Source of the DNA: Aromatoleum anaerobium
GTDB taxonomy: Bacteria > Pseudomonadota > Gammaproteobacteria > Burkholderiales > Rhodocyclaceae
Direction: 5' to 3'
Assembly (NCBI RefSeq): GCF_012910705.2
Contig: NZ_WTVG02000039.1
Coordinates: 310,001-374,000 of the forward strand
DNA: 64,000 nt
Shown: one piece after another, positions 32,954 through 40,120 of the stretch
Layout: the number at the start of each line of letters is the position of its first letter
How positions within the stretch are numbered: position 1 is the stretch's first letter
Notes under the pieces: generated by a model
The model's input: the letters and a program-made list of their open reading frames with translations, nothing else
What the model was told of the DNA's origin: nothing
Database searches by the model: none
Position numbers and translations under genes: made by a program

Positions 32954-33069
32954 GCGATCACCCATCCGACCGCCAGCGCCAGCAGCGTCAGCACCGCCGC
33001 GAACGCCAACCCGGCAAGCACAAGTGCCGCGAACTTCAAGGTGATGACACTTCTCGTTTCGTTTTCCAT
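32950..33069 (-). CDS. 39-residue membrane peptide
   Basis: ATG at 33069 preceded by a GGGGGG run. The product is one transmembrane helix (residues 10 to 39, ending LLALAVGWVIA) with a short charged N-terminus MENETRSV. It is translationally coupled to the next gene. Function unknown; early-operon membrane peptides of phages often modify the host membrane or regulate lysis. Confidence 0.6.
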   Translation of the reverse strand: MENETRSVITLKFAALVLAGLAFAAVLTLLALAVGWVIA

Positions 33070-33095
33070 GGTTCCCCCCCGTTGTTTTTGGTTAA

Positions 33096-33284
33096 TCACG
33101 CGCCGTCGGCAAAGATGGAATGGAGCGAGCGGTAGCGTTCGCGCTCAGCCTCCAGGTGCTTCTCGATCAGGTGGCGCACCAGCTCACTCGGGGTGGTGCC
33201 GGCCGCTTCGGCGACGCCGCGCAGCTGGCGCAGCTGGTGTTCGCAGAGCTTGACGCCGAGGGTCTCGTTGAGTTTTTCTGCCAT
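33096..33284 (-). CDS. ribbon-helix-helix DNA-binding protein
   Basis: 62 residues. A ribbon (LNETLGVKLCEHQ), a helix (LRQLRGVAEAAG) and a second helix (TPSELVRHLIEKHLEAERER) make an RHH/CopG fold, so it probably binds DNA as a dimer and regulates early genes. It lies downstream of a strong terminator. Confidence 0.7.
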   Translation of the reverse strand: MAEKLNETLGVKLCEHQLRQLRGVAEAAGTTPSELVRHLIEKHLEAERERYRSLHSIFADGA

Positions 33285-33306
33285 CTGGAGGTGGCCTCAG
33301 AAATCG

Positions 33307-33342
33307 CAAAAAGGCGCGCCGGACCCGAGTGAGTCCGGCGCG
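33307..33342 (-). terminator. intrinsic terminator, leftward
   Basis: Ten-base stem CGCGCCGGAC / GTCCGGCGCG (33315..33324 and 33333..33342), followed on the minus strand by CCTTTTT. It separates the cro/HNH transcript from the replication genes, so passage beyond it may require antitermination. Confidence 0.85.
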
Positions 33343-33385
33343 AAACCGCCGATAAGCGGCGGGGAGGAGACAGCGGGCGCCGCGA

Positions 33386-33553
33386 TCATGACGAGGTGAT
33401 GGCGGTTGATTCGGAGGGGGTGCAGGCAGATTGGGGCTCGGCCTCGCGATGAGCTGGAGCAGCCTTTTCGGACTCGAACACGTCCGGTCTCGCCAGCCGC
33501 AGGTACATCAGGCGCGCCTTCGGGATCTCGCCGTTCTGAAACGGAGGGCACAT
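33386..33553 (-). CDS. small phage ORF
   Basis: 55 residues from an ATG at 33553 (MCPPFQNGEIPKARLMYLRL), overlapping the end of the HNH gene. The N-terminal half looks protein-like while the tail is low complexity. Coding status is moderate and function unknown. Confidence 0.4.
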   Translation of the reverse strand: MCPPFQNGEIPKARLMYLRLARPDVFESEKAAPAHREAEPQSACTPSESTAITSS

Positions 33554-33554
33554 G

Positions 33555-34055
33555 TCAGGCAACATCCCTAAATGCACGGCGCTCAGACTCTGCCCGGCGC
33601 CTCGCCATGAACTCGGCGATGCCGAGTCGAGCCCGAAAATGCTTCAGGACGAGCGGGATGATGTCGAGGGCCGGGCCGCGCTTCAGATTGCATGCTCGGC
33701 ATGTCGGGACGACATCAAGAGGTGCCATGTAGCGCCGATGATCGTAGTCTGTCGCCGGGGCGCCGCAATCGACGCAAGCGCAAGAAGACGGGCGCGGCAG
33801 ATCCCCTTTGCGAACAGCCTTAGCGATACTCGCGCCAACATGTGCGCGCGCATCAGAGACGGCGCTCGCGCATTCATGCGAACAGTACGGACTGATTCCG
33901 CGCCTGCCTCTCTGAACTACGTCTCCACAGAGCGCGCAATGAACTTTAGGAATTGCCGATTCCTCGTCCGCGAAAGAGCATGGGCCGCAGATGTCGGCAA
34001 ATCTGGCGTGAATTTGGCCGCACCGCGTACATGTGCTGTTGAAATTTCGAGCCAT
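33555..34055 (-). CDS. HNH endonuclease with two zinc ribbons
   Basis: 166 residues. Two CxxC-type ribbons occur (CTRCGQIH and CGPC; CALCGD and CSHEC) before the nuclease core CACVDCGAPATDYDHRRYMA followed by VVPTCRACNLKRG. It is inserted directly between the Cro-like gene and the rest of the leftward operon, a typical location for a homing nuclease or moron. Confidence 0.75.
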   Translation of the reverse strand: MARNFNSTCTRCGQIHARFADICGPCSFADEESAIPKVHCALCGDVVQRGRRGISPYCSHECASAVSDARAHVGASIAKAVRKGDLPRPSSCACVDCGAPATDYDHRRYMAPLDVVPTCRACNLKRGPALDIIPLVLKHFRARLGIAEFMARRRAESERRAFRDVA

Positions 34056-34250
34056 TTAGTTCGACTCCTGGGTGTATTCGGCGCGCAGCCGCTGGATCAG
34101 CTCGTAGTTCGCGACGACAACATCAGCAGGGATGCCGCGACGCTTCCAGTTGTTGATGCGCTGCTGAGACGCTTTCAGTCCAAGAAGCCGGGCAAATGCT
34201 GCATCGCCGCCGACAGCGGCAATGATTCGGGAAGTTTCGTTTGCGTCCAT
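34056..34250 (-). CDS. Cro-like repressor
   Basis: 64 residues with a helix-turn-helix (GGDAAFARLLGLKASQQRIN then NWKRRGIPADVVV). The size, divergent orientation from the CI-like gene and shared operator region make it the Cro counterpart. Its ATG lies 10 bases from the -10 of the leftward promoter, so the leader is very short. Confidence 0.75.
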   Translation of the reverse strand: MDANETSRIIAAVGGDAAFARLLGLKASQQRINNWKRRGIPADVVVANYELIQRLRAEYTQESN

Positions 34251-34260
34251 AGTGAGAGTT

Positions 34261-34317
34261 ATTAAACACCATGTTTAACTCAATTGCAAACGTAGCGTGT
34301 AACAACACACTGTTTAG
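34261..34317 (-). promoter_or_regulatory. early-left promoter with two operators
   Basis: A leftward promoter has -35 TTGCAA (34284..34289), a 17-base spacer and -10 TTTAAT (34266..34261). An inverted repeat TTAAACA-N3-TGTTTAA (34262..34278) covers the spacer and -10. A second weaker copy, AACAACA-N3-TGTTTAG, lies at 34301..34317. These fit operators for the CI/Cro pair. Confidence 0.75.
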
Positions 34318-34336
34318 ATTTGGTAGCGTCCCGCCT

Positions 34337-34952
34337 ATGTCTGAGGAGTACGATCGCCTCGTCTTGGCTGCGCAAACTCTCCACCCCCAAGAGGTGTCGG
34401 AGCGTCCTTCAACGCTTGCACGATTCCTTAACATCTCGCAGCAGAGACTCAAAAACTGGGAGGAGAGAGGAGTTCCAAAGGAACAGATGGGGGCGCTCGC
34501 GATGCGTGTTGGGTGCCGCCCGCTTTGGCTTGAGTTCGCGCAGGGCGAAATGGTGGAGTTGCGCCCTGACGCCCCCGGGACAAAGATCCCCCGCCCCGTA
34601 GACAAATGCCCCGGCTTCGCCGCCCGCTCCGGGTATCCAAAACGAATTTTCCGGCGCACTATCCTCTCCTGCGCCCGCCATTACCTACGAGGTGGTCAGG
34701 GGCGCCGTGGCCGGTGTCCTGCAAGCCTTGGGCGTTCGGTACGAGGATCTGGTCGAGGACGGCGAAGCAGCGAGGCAGCGTATCGAAGCGGCGCTGGGCA
34801 TCGCCGCCGAGCCGGAGAAGCCGGCCGACAAGCTGTCGGACGCCGAGGTCATGGCGCGACTCGCGAAGATCGGCGGCGAGATGATCTACGACGGCAAGCG
34901 GGTGATCCCGCGGCAACGCGGCGAGCCGGGGCGCAAAAAGAAACCCGCATGA
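34337..34952 (+). pseudogene. CI-like phage repressor broken by a +1 frameshift
   Basis: The frame from the ATG at 34337 encodes MSEEYDRLVLAAQTLHPQEV with a helix-turn-helix (STLARFLNISQQRLKNWEER) up to about codon 90. The conserved C-terminal part (ITYEVVRGAVAGVLQALGVR, then KPADKLSDAEVMARLAKIGG to GEPGRKKKPA) lies one base out. Removing one A from the AAA at 34604..34606 joins them as PVDNAPASPPAPG without a stop. As it stands the first frame runs to 35107 in non-repressor sequence. It lacks a LexA-type peptidase core. Confidence 0.7.
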
Positions 34953-35084
34953 AGCGGGCCGAGGGGAGATGCAGTGCGCCTGGGTCGGGGGACTCTTGGG
35001 GATCCCGCAGCCGTCTGGACGCAGGCTACGTGGAGGTAGCGCTCCACGCCTGCAAGGGCGGTATTTTAACGCGACTACCCCGGC
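34953..35084. other. short non-coding stretch with hairpins after the repressor
   Basis: CGTGGAG (35029..35035) / CTCCACG (35042..35048), extended by GCAGG/CCTGC, then TATTTT on the plus strand. This may terminate the repressor transcript. A CCCGC/GCGGG hairpin near 34944 to 34957 reads as a terminator for the leftward direction. Confidence 0.4.
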
Positions 35085-35384
35085 TCACGTCGGGGAGTGG
35101 GTCTTGAGCCAGTCGCGCAGCGCGGCGTCCACGCGGGTCTGCCAGCCGTCGCCTGTGGCGCGGAAGGTCTGCACCACGTCGGGCGACAGCCGAATGGTGA
35201 TGCGCTCTTTCGTCACGGCGGCCCTCGGGCGGCCGCGCAGCTTGGCCTGCCGATTCATTTCCAGCAGCCCGGCGTACAGATCCGGCGGCAGGACCTTGGC
35301 GGCCGGCTGAGCGCGCCGAAAGTCTTCCTCCGTCCATTCCGGGTTGTCGTCGTCGATCAACTCAGGGTTGGGTTTCTTGCTCAT
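35085..35384 (-). CDS. brnA: BrnA-type antitoxin
   Basis: 99 residues from the ATG at 35384 (MSKKPNPELIDDDNPEWTEE). The C-terminus carries the ribbon-helix-helix of BrnA: KERITIRLSPDVVQTF then GDGWQTRVDAALRDWL. It would neutralise BrnT and repress its own operon. It overlaps the toxin gene by 23 bases, in the toxin-first order usual for brnTA. Confidence 0.88.
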   Translation of the reverse strand: MSKKPNPELIDDDNPEWTEEDFRRAQPAAKVLPPDLYAGLLEMNRQAKLRGRPRAAVTKERITIRLSPDVVQTFRATGDGWQTRVDAALRDWLKTHSPT

Positions 35385-35637
35385 ACCTTCGCACCTCGCG
35401 CTTGTTCGCCTTGCGGAAACTGATGACGCGGATTCCCTTCGCAACTCGGGCAAAGACCAAAGCGTGCAAGCGGCTATCCAGCCACCCAAACGCCCGAAAG
35501 CGAACTTCGCCGTAGTCGCGCCTTGTATCCACGACGATCACCGCCGTCTCGAAATCGAACTCTGCGACCCGCTCGAATGACAGCCCGCGATCCGCGAGGT
35601 TGCGGGCGTTCTTGGCCGGGTCGAAGGTGATTTCCAT
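35362..35637 (-). CDS. brnT: BrnT-type ribonuclease toxin
   Basis: 91 residues from the ATG at 35637 (MEITFDPAKNARNLADRGLS). The family signature RRDYGEVRFRAFGWLDSRLH and RVISFRKANKREVRRYE is intact. BrnT is a RelE-fold ribonuclease that stops growth under stress. Carried on a prophage, the pair probably stabilises the lysogen or acts in abortive defence. Confidence 0.9.
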   Translation of the reverse strand: MEITFDPAKNARNLADRGLSFERVAEFDFETAVIVVDTRRDYGEVRFRAFGWLDSRLHALVFARVAKGIRVISFRKANKREVRRYEQETQP

Positions 35638-35713
35638 GCGATTTATTGTATGCACAAAAACAACGGAATTCAAGAATTTCCGCGCATACACGCAGCGGCC
35701 GCCGGATGCGGTC

Positions 35714-35956
35714 TCAGCGCGGCTCCGAATCGTCGGCGATTTTAGCCGCCTTGCGGAAAGACGAGAGCAGCGCGAGCCCGTCGTCATGCGCCATGACGCC
35801 CGCGCGTCCGGACGCGACTTCACGACCGTTGGTGATGGCCGACCAGTTGAGTCCGGTGAGTCGGCCCGCCTTCGCCAACTCCAGCAGCTCGCTCAGAACC
35901 TGTTCGCACTCTCGGGCGTGTCGGGATTGGATGCTGTAGAGGCGGGGCTTACGCAT
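35714..35956 (-). CDS. small prophage protein
   Basis: 80 residues, MRKPRLYSIQSRHARECEQV at the start with helix (LSELLELAKAGRLTG) and a Gly/Ala-rich second half. Leftward like its neighbours. No family recognised. Confidence 0.5.
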   Translation of the reverse strand: MRKPRLYSIQSRHARECEQVLSELLELAKAGRLTGLNWSAITNGREVASGRAGVMAHDDGLALLSSFRKAAKIADDSEPR

Positions 35957-36002
35957 CGCCCTCTGCGGCGATGAGCCGTGTTGAAGCAGTCACGCGCGAA
36001 TC

Positions 36003-36278
36003 CTAGAGCAGCTTGACCAGCGCGGCGACCAGCGCGGCCTGCGCGAGCAGCAGGCCCGCCACCCACTTGATGATGTCAGCCTTGGCTGCCTCGATTTCGG
36101 CCCGCAGCTTCGCGCTGACGTGGTCGAGCTTCACATCGAGGTAATCCCGCGTGACGGGATTGGCGTCGACGTGAGCCTCACTGAAGGCTTCCGCGACCGC
36201 CTCGGCCTGCCTCTCGTCGAAACCGGCGTCGCGCAGTTTGCGCACAAACTTGTGCGTGTCGAAGGTGATCGTGCTCAT
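36003..36278 (-). CDS. DUF1640 coiled-coil membrane protein, copy 1
   Basis: 91 residues. FDTHKFVRKLRDAGFDERQA opens, followed by a coiled coil (LDVKLDHVSAKLRAEIEAAK) and a C-terminal transmembrane helix (WVAGLLLAQAALVAALVKLL). This matches DUF1640 (CCDC90-like). It is paralogous to the adjacent gene. Function is unknown in bacteria. Confidence 0.75.
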   Translation of the reverse strand: MSTITFDTHKFVRKLRDAGFDERQAEAVAEAFSEAHVDANPVTRDYLDVKLDHVSAKLRAEIEAAKADIIKWVAGLLLAQAALVAALVKLL

Positions 36279-36289
36279 GGTCCGCAGCG

Positions 36290-36562
36290 TCAGAAGAACT
36301 GCTTGGCGAAATTGGCGATCGCCAGCGCCGTGAGGATGCCGAGCATCCAGCGGGTGTGGGAATTCTCCGCGCGCAGCAGGTCAATCTTGGCGTCGAAGTG
36401 TTCGCGCGTCAGCTTGGTTTCCACGTCGAAATGCTCACGCGTCACCAGCGAGGACTGGGCGTCGGCCATGACGCGCACCACCGCTTCCGCCTGCTTCTCG
36501 TCGAAGCCGGCCTCCCGTAGCTTCCGGGTGAATTCGAGGGTGTCGAAGGTGATCGTGCTCAT
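36290..36562 (-). CDS. DUF1640 coiled-coil membrane protein, copy 2
   Basis: 90 residues from the ATG at 36562 (MSTITFDTLEFTRKLREAGF); nearly the same first 25 residues as copy 1, a coiled coil with the repeat TREHFDVETKLTREHFDAKI, then a transmembrane segment (WMLGILTALAIANFAKQFF). Tandem duplication of a moron-like gene. An upstream ATG at 36589 lacks a good ribosome site. Confidence 0.75.
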   Translation of the reverse strand: MSTITFDTLEFTRKLREAGFDEKQAEAVVRVMADAQSSLVTREHFDVETKLTREHFDAKIDLLRAENSHTRWMLGILTALAIANFAKQFF

Positions 36563-36664
36563 GGGGCGAAGGATAGCACGAGCCCTCAAGATGACGCCTG
36601 CCTCAGCCCGCCGGAGCGGGCCCGAAAGGCATTCCCTCGCTGGATTTTGCGGGCGTCAGCGCGA

Positions 36665-37471
36665 TCAGTATGAGTAGGCGGCAGAACTGCGCCACTTCGG
36701 ATTCGAGCGAGCCATGCCGCGCTCGATCATCTGCTGGCGCGCAAACTCGGCATTCGACTCTTCCTCCCCGGCCGCAGCCATCTGCTTCTCTCCGGGGCAC
36801 GGCGAGCGTTGCGCCACGCGCTGCATGAAAAGCTTCGTGTCATTCTCGGGCACGTAGTAGATGTCGCTCTTGCGTGAGACAAAGCGATTGTTCTCCGCAA
36901 TCGTCGTGGTGACGATGATCTCCGTCCGGGTTGGATTCGCCCAGTGACCGGCGCCCCACTCGCCCAGTGCGATACCGCCGATCGTTCCGGCCGTCCCGTG
37001 ACCATCGAGGATGACATCTCGCACCACCGCGACACCTGCGGCGAGCAAGGTCCATCGGGGCGGCTGGTAGGCTGGCAGGTCGTCGCCGTGCTTCACGAGC
37101 TGGATGTCGTACACGATTTCGACATCCGGCGCGCTGGCAGCGAATCCGCCCGCTCCACCCGTCTCGCCCCTGCAGACGCTGACGTTCGCGCCGCGATTGA
37201 CCATGCGGGTGATCATGAACTCACGGAACGCCGTGTTGAACGCGGAGTTGCGGGTCGGTGCGACGAACACGCCGCGTCCCTGCAACTGCGCCTTTTCGGC
37301 AATCTCCCGCAGCGTCTCGGAGACCACGTCATCGGCCACGACGTCCCAATGATGTGCCGTGCGCGCAACTTTCTGATGACTCATCTGGAAGTTGACCGGC
37401 ACTGGCGCGGGGGATGCGCACCCGACCAGGGCGGCGACCATCGGTGCGAGAACAACATACTGCGTTTTCAT
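36665..37471 (-). CDS. prophage-borne lipoprotein
   Basis: 268 residues from an ATG at 37471 preceded by GGAGGAAA. The signal peptide ends in LVGC (Cys18). The mature part has mixed alpha/beta blocks (WDVVADDVVSETLREIAEKA, FREFMITRMVNRGANVSVC), with a weakly hydrophobic middle (GTIGGIALGEWGAG). It resembles outer-membrane lipoproteins of the FlgO/CsgG style, at low confidence. A lysogenic-conversion role is possible. Confidence 0.6.
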   Translation of the reverse strand: MKTQYVVLAPMVAALVGCASPAPVPVNFQMSHQKVARTAHHWDVVADDVVSETLREIAEKAQLQGRGVFVAPTRNSAFNTAFREFMITRMVNRGANVSVCRGETGGAGGFAASAPDVEIVYDIQLVKHGDDLPAYQPPRWTLLAAGVAVVRDVILDGHGTAGTIGGIALGEWGAGHWANPTRTEIIVTTTIAENNRFVSRKSDIYYVPENDTKLFMQRVAQRSPCPGEKQMAAAGEEESNAEFARQQMIERGMARSNPKWRSSAAYSY

Positions 37472-37643
37472 ATTTTCCTCCCTGACGTGGCTATCCATGT
37501 CGCTACCGTAGTCCCTGCGGAACATGCTCCGCTATGGGCTGATTCTCCGGTCGGGGCATGACAGTTGTCATGCGTCAGGCCACCGTTCGAGCGTTGCCTG
37601 ATCGGTATCTACCCGTAATTTCGCGCTGTTTTACTGATCTGTA

Positions 37644-37666
37644 GCCGCCCACGAGGCGGCTTTTTT
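37644..37666 (+). terminator. intrinsic terminator, rightward
   Basis: GCCGCC / GGCGGC stem with a 5-base loop, then six T on the plus strand. No rightward gene lies directly upstream, so it may insulate the SinR/Cas2-like gene from transcription reading through from the left. Confidence 0.75.
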
Positions 37667-37769
37667 GCGCGGGGTCGTGACGGCCCTCACGCAGCTATGC
37701 CTTTCGCTTGATGCGCCGCCCCGCTCTTCGGGCAAGACTCTCCGCTCCGTCCACCATACGGAGGCCTCC

Positions 37770-38036
37770 ATGCCCGCTCTTCTCATTACCTACGACCTGA
37801 ACAACGAAATCCGCCGTCCGCCGATCGTCAAGAAGATCAAGGACACTTGGTCTTGGGCTCGCCTTTCTGAGTCGTCCTACGCTGTCCAGACACATCTTTC
37901 ACCAAGTCAAGTGTTCGAGCAGCTTCGACCGCTGCTCGACAACAACGACAACCTCTATGTGATTACCCTGAAGAAGCCGTACTCGGGGTGGGGGCCGAAA
38001 GATGTGAATGACTGGCTCGAGCGGAATCTGGATTAA
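37770..38036 (+). CDS. SinR/Cas2-like small protein
   Basis: 88 residues from the ATG at 37770 (MPALLITYDLNNEIRRPPIV), five bases after GGAGG. A beta-strand with Asp (ITYDLN), a helix, a strand with Ser-Ser-Tyr-Ala-Val-Gln, and a final strand (LYVITLKKPYSGWG) fit the ferredoxin-like fold of SinR-family Cas2 relatives. No CRISPR genes are near. Members of this family are found next to defence or toxin genes. Nuclease activity is not established. Confidence 0.55.
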   Translation: MPALLITYDLNNEIRRPPIVKKIKDTWSWARLSESSYAVQTHLSPSQVFEQLRPLLDNNDNLYVITLKKPYSGWGPKDVNDWLERNLD

Positions 38037-38139
38037 CACTCAGGTTCGCCCCGCTCTCAGCCAGTTCGGCCAGTCGTGCCTGTTCGTCACTCGTAGCCGG
38101 TTCCACAATGAACTGATCTGCCTCAATACGTAGTTTCAC
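37963..38139 (-). CDS. small leftward ORF convergent with the SinR-like gene
   Basis: GTG at 38139, six bases after AGGAG (38150..38146). 58 residues beginning MKLRIEADQFIVEPATSDEQ, acidic then Ser/Ala-rich. It overlaps the 3' end of the SinR/Cas2-like gene on the opposite strand. It may be an antagonist of that gene or a moron fragment. Confidence 0.45.
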   Translation of the reverse strand: MKLRIEADQFIVEPATSDEQARLAELAESGANLSVNPDSARASHSHLSAPTPSTASSG

Positions 38140-38157
38140 GTCGATCTCCTGAGAGAG

Positions 38158-38188
38158 CCCGCCCGGCCCCGGCCCGGCGGGTTTTTTT
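38158..38188 (+). terminator. intrinsic terminator, rightward
   Basis: CCCGCC (38158..38163) / GGCGGG (38176..38181) followed by seven T. It ends the SinR/Cas2-like transcript before the early-right promoter. Confidence 0.8.
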
Positions 38189-38237
38189 GCGCCCGTCGCT
38201 CGAGCGTGGGGAGATTGTGCCAGCGTGCGAGAAAAGT

Positions 38238-38278
38238 TTAAACACCACGTTGACCTTTTAATAAACATGATGTTTAAT
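38238..38278 (+). promoter_or_regulatory. early-right promoter with two operators
   Basis: -35 TTGACC (38250..38255), a 17-base spacer and -10 TTTAAT (38273..38278). ATAAACA-N3-TGTTTAA (38261..38277) covers the spacer and -10. TTAAACA-N3-CGTTGAC lies at 38238..38254. The half-sites match those at 34261, so the same repressor should control both early operons. Confidence 0.8.
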
Positions 38279-38324
38279 CACCTCAACGCAACACCCGAAG
38301 CCCCCAGCCGTCAGGAGATCGCAA

Positions 38325-38504
38325 ATGTCCGACTCATACGTTACCGAAATCCTCGTCGCCCGGCGTCGCGCCCGGCGGCTGGTGGCCGTGGTGGCCGTGG
38401 CCGCCGCAGCGGCGGTCTCCGTGTCGCTCTACTCCCTGGTGGTCGACGCACTCGCCGCACATGCCGAGCTCGTGCGCACCCTCGCCTCCGGGACGGGCCG
38501 CTGA
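38325..38504 (+). CDS. first early-right gene, small membrane protein
   Basis: 59 residues from an ATG with AGGAG seven bases upstream (MSDSYVTEILVARRRARRLV). A basic N-terminus precedes one Ala/Val transmembrane helix (AVVAVAAAAAVSVSLYSLVV). Not recognised. Its position directly after the promoter suggests high early expression. Confidence 0.6.
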   Translation: MSDSYVTEILVARRRARRLVAVVAVAAAAAVSVSLYSLVVDALAAHAELVRTLASGTGR

Positions 38505-38505
38505 C

Positions 38506-38598
38506 ATGCGCGCCGTCACCGACTTCGCCATGGCCACCTGCGCCGCCGTGCTGATCCTGCTCGGCAATCTCGCCGGCTTCGGAGTGGCCGACGAATGA
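38506..38598 (+). CDS. 30-residue membrane peptide
   Basis: ATG one base after the previous stop. MRAVTDFAMATCAAVLILLG then NLAGFGVADE is a single hydrophobic helix. Its stop overlaps the next gene (ATGA). Function unknown. Confidence 0.5.
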   Translation: MRAVTDFAMATCAAVLILLGNLAGFGVADE

Positions 38599-38822
38599 GC
38601 GCCCACCTCCCCGACCGGCTGTGCGCCCCGGCCTCGCCGCAGGAGCGTGAAGAGGCGAGCTGCGCCGGCAAGCACCGCTTCACCGACCCGGCGCTGGCCC
38701 GCCGCGTGGCCTCGCGCAGCGCGCATACCCACAGCGAGCCGATCTCGGCCTACCGCTGCCACCTGTGCGGCGGTTGGCACGTCGGCTCGCATCTGCACAA
38801 GGCGCGACGGCGCAAGCGCTAA
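38595..38822 (+). CDS. zinc-finger-like small phage protein
   Basis: 75 residues with ASCAGKHRFTDPALARRVAS and AYRCHLCGGWHVG, a Cys/His ribbon that occurs widely in early phage and plasmid operons. The tail HKARRRKR is strongly basic, suggesting nucleic-acid binding. Confidence 0.65.
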   Translation: MSAHLPDRLCAPASPQEREEASCAGKHRFTDPALARRVASRSAHTHSEPISAYRCHLCGGWHVGSHLHKARRRKR

Positions 38823-38970
38823 ACGGACGGCCGGCATCCGAAATGCCGGTTGCGCTGGCGGACCGCCAAAAACGTCCGCATCCGCTGACCGGGGGCTGAT
38901 CTCGGGGTTGCGCATACCTCAGTGCGGGATTGACCGGCCTAAGCGGTCACCACAACACAGGAGCTTCGTC

Positions 38971-39396
38971 ATGTTGATCACGCACCGAAACCCCCGCCGC
39001 GACCTGATCGCGCCGCGCCACGACGTAGAAGCCATGCTCGACCGCAGCAGTGCCCGGCTGCTGCACAACTACCTGTCCCGCTGCGACGCCGACGAGACGC
39101 GTGACGAGGCGATCGAGATCCTCGCCGCCGAGATCTATGACCGCGAGATCGGGCCGGTCATGTCCGCGAAGGACATCAACGAGGCGACGGGCGAAATCCT
39201 CGCCGGGCTCGACGAGGCCGAGCAGGCCGAGATGCGCGAGGCGTACCGCCGCGGCCCGAAGGCCTTCGGGCCGTGGCTGCATCCGAAGATCGATGCGTAC
39301 TGGGAGGCGTTCTGTCGCGAGCAGGCGCGCCAGCAGCTGGAGAAGCTCGACCGCGAGGCCGAGGACGATCACTACCGCGCGCAGGTGGCGGCATGA
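38971..39396 (+). CDS. phage early protein
   Basis: 141 residues from the ATG at 38971, preceded by AGGAG at 7 bases (MLITHRNPRRDLIAPRHDVE). Helical, very acidic. A 148 bp gap before it contains two hairpins (CCGGCAT/ATGCCGG and GACCG/CGGTC) but no gene. Function unknown. Confidence 0.65.
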   Translation: MLITHRNPRRDLIAPRHDVEAMLDRSSARLLHNYLSRCDADETRDEAIEILAAEIYDREIGPVMSAKDINEATGEILAGLDEAEQAEMREAYRRGPKAFGPWLHPKIDAYWEAFCREQARQQLEKLDREAEDDHYRAQVAA

Positions 39397-39896
39397 GCGC
39401 GAGCCACACGCCGGAGCCGTGGGGCGTCGAAGAAATCGACAACGACGGCGAATACGGCGGCGGCCCCGATACAAGCCGAGGATTCCAGTCGTTCGCCATT
39501 TGTGACGCGCAGGGCCGGGCCTTGTTCGACAGTCTGAACCGCGACGTCGGTGTCTCCGAAATTCACGAAGACGGCCACGCCGACGAAGATGGTTACGTTG
39601 CTGCGTGGGATGACCTGGCGAAGCGAGACGCCCGCCGCATCGTCGCCTGCGTGAATGCCTGCGCTCCGATCGAGACGAGCGAACTTGAAGAGATCACGCG
39701 CACCGGGGGCCTGCTCGGGCCACGTGAGGATGTCGCACGACTGGCCGCGCAGCGCGACGCCTTGCTCGCCGCAGCCCGCGCAGCCGAGGCCGTGCTCGCA
39801 GCGCAGAAGTGGCGCGAAGACAGCTCCGACCCGGAAGCGGTCGCGCTGCGCCTGCTGCGTGCCGCCATCGTCAAGGCGGAGGGCCGGCAGTCATGA
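39393..39896 (+). CDS. phage early protein (Ead/Ea22-like)
   Basis: 167 residues from an ATGA-coupled start (MSASHTPEPWGVEEIDNDGE). The section ALFDSLNRDVGVSEIHEDG, then ARRIVACVNACAPIETSELE is the pattern of the widespread Ead/Ea22-like phage proteins, followed by a helix (AAQRDALLAAARAAEAVLAA). Biochemical role unknown. Confidence 0.65.
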   Translation: MSASHTPEPWGVEEIDNDGEYGGGPDTSRGFQSFAICDAQGRALFDSLNRDVGVSEIHEDGHADEDGYVAAWDDLAKRDARRIVACVNACAPIETSELEEITRTGGLLGPREDVARLAAQRDALLAAARAAEAVLAAQKWREDSSDPEAVALRLLRAAIVKAEGRQS

Positions 39897-40120
39897 GCCT
39901 CATTACCCTCGTACGCCGCAGCCTGCGCAAGGCGACCAGCAAGTCGCGCGCCGCCACCATCCGCCGCCTCGAGCAAGACATCGATTGGGCGCGCGCATCG
40001 TCGGACGCGCACATCAACGACCTCGAAGCGCGGCTGCGCCGGCTGCGTGCCGAGAACGATCCGCGCTCGTCGCAGGACATCGCTCGCGAGGCCGGCCAGC
40101 GCGCGAAGGGGGTCGCATGA
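39893..40120 (+). CDS. small coiled-coil phage protein
   Basis: 75 residues from an ATGA-coupled start (MSLITLVRRSLRKATSKSRA), basic, with a heptad helix (ATIRRLEQDIDWARASSD, DLEARLRRLRAE). Function unknown. Confidence 0.6.
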   Translation: MSLITLVRRSLRKATSKSRAATIRRLEQDIDWARASSDAHINDLEARLRRLRAENDPRSSQDIAREAGQRAKGVA

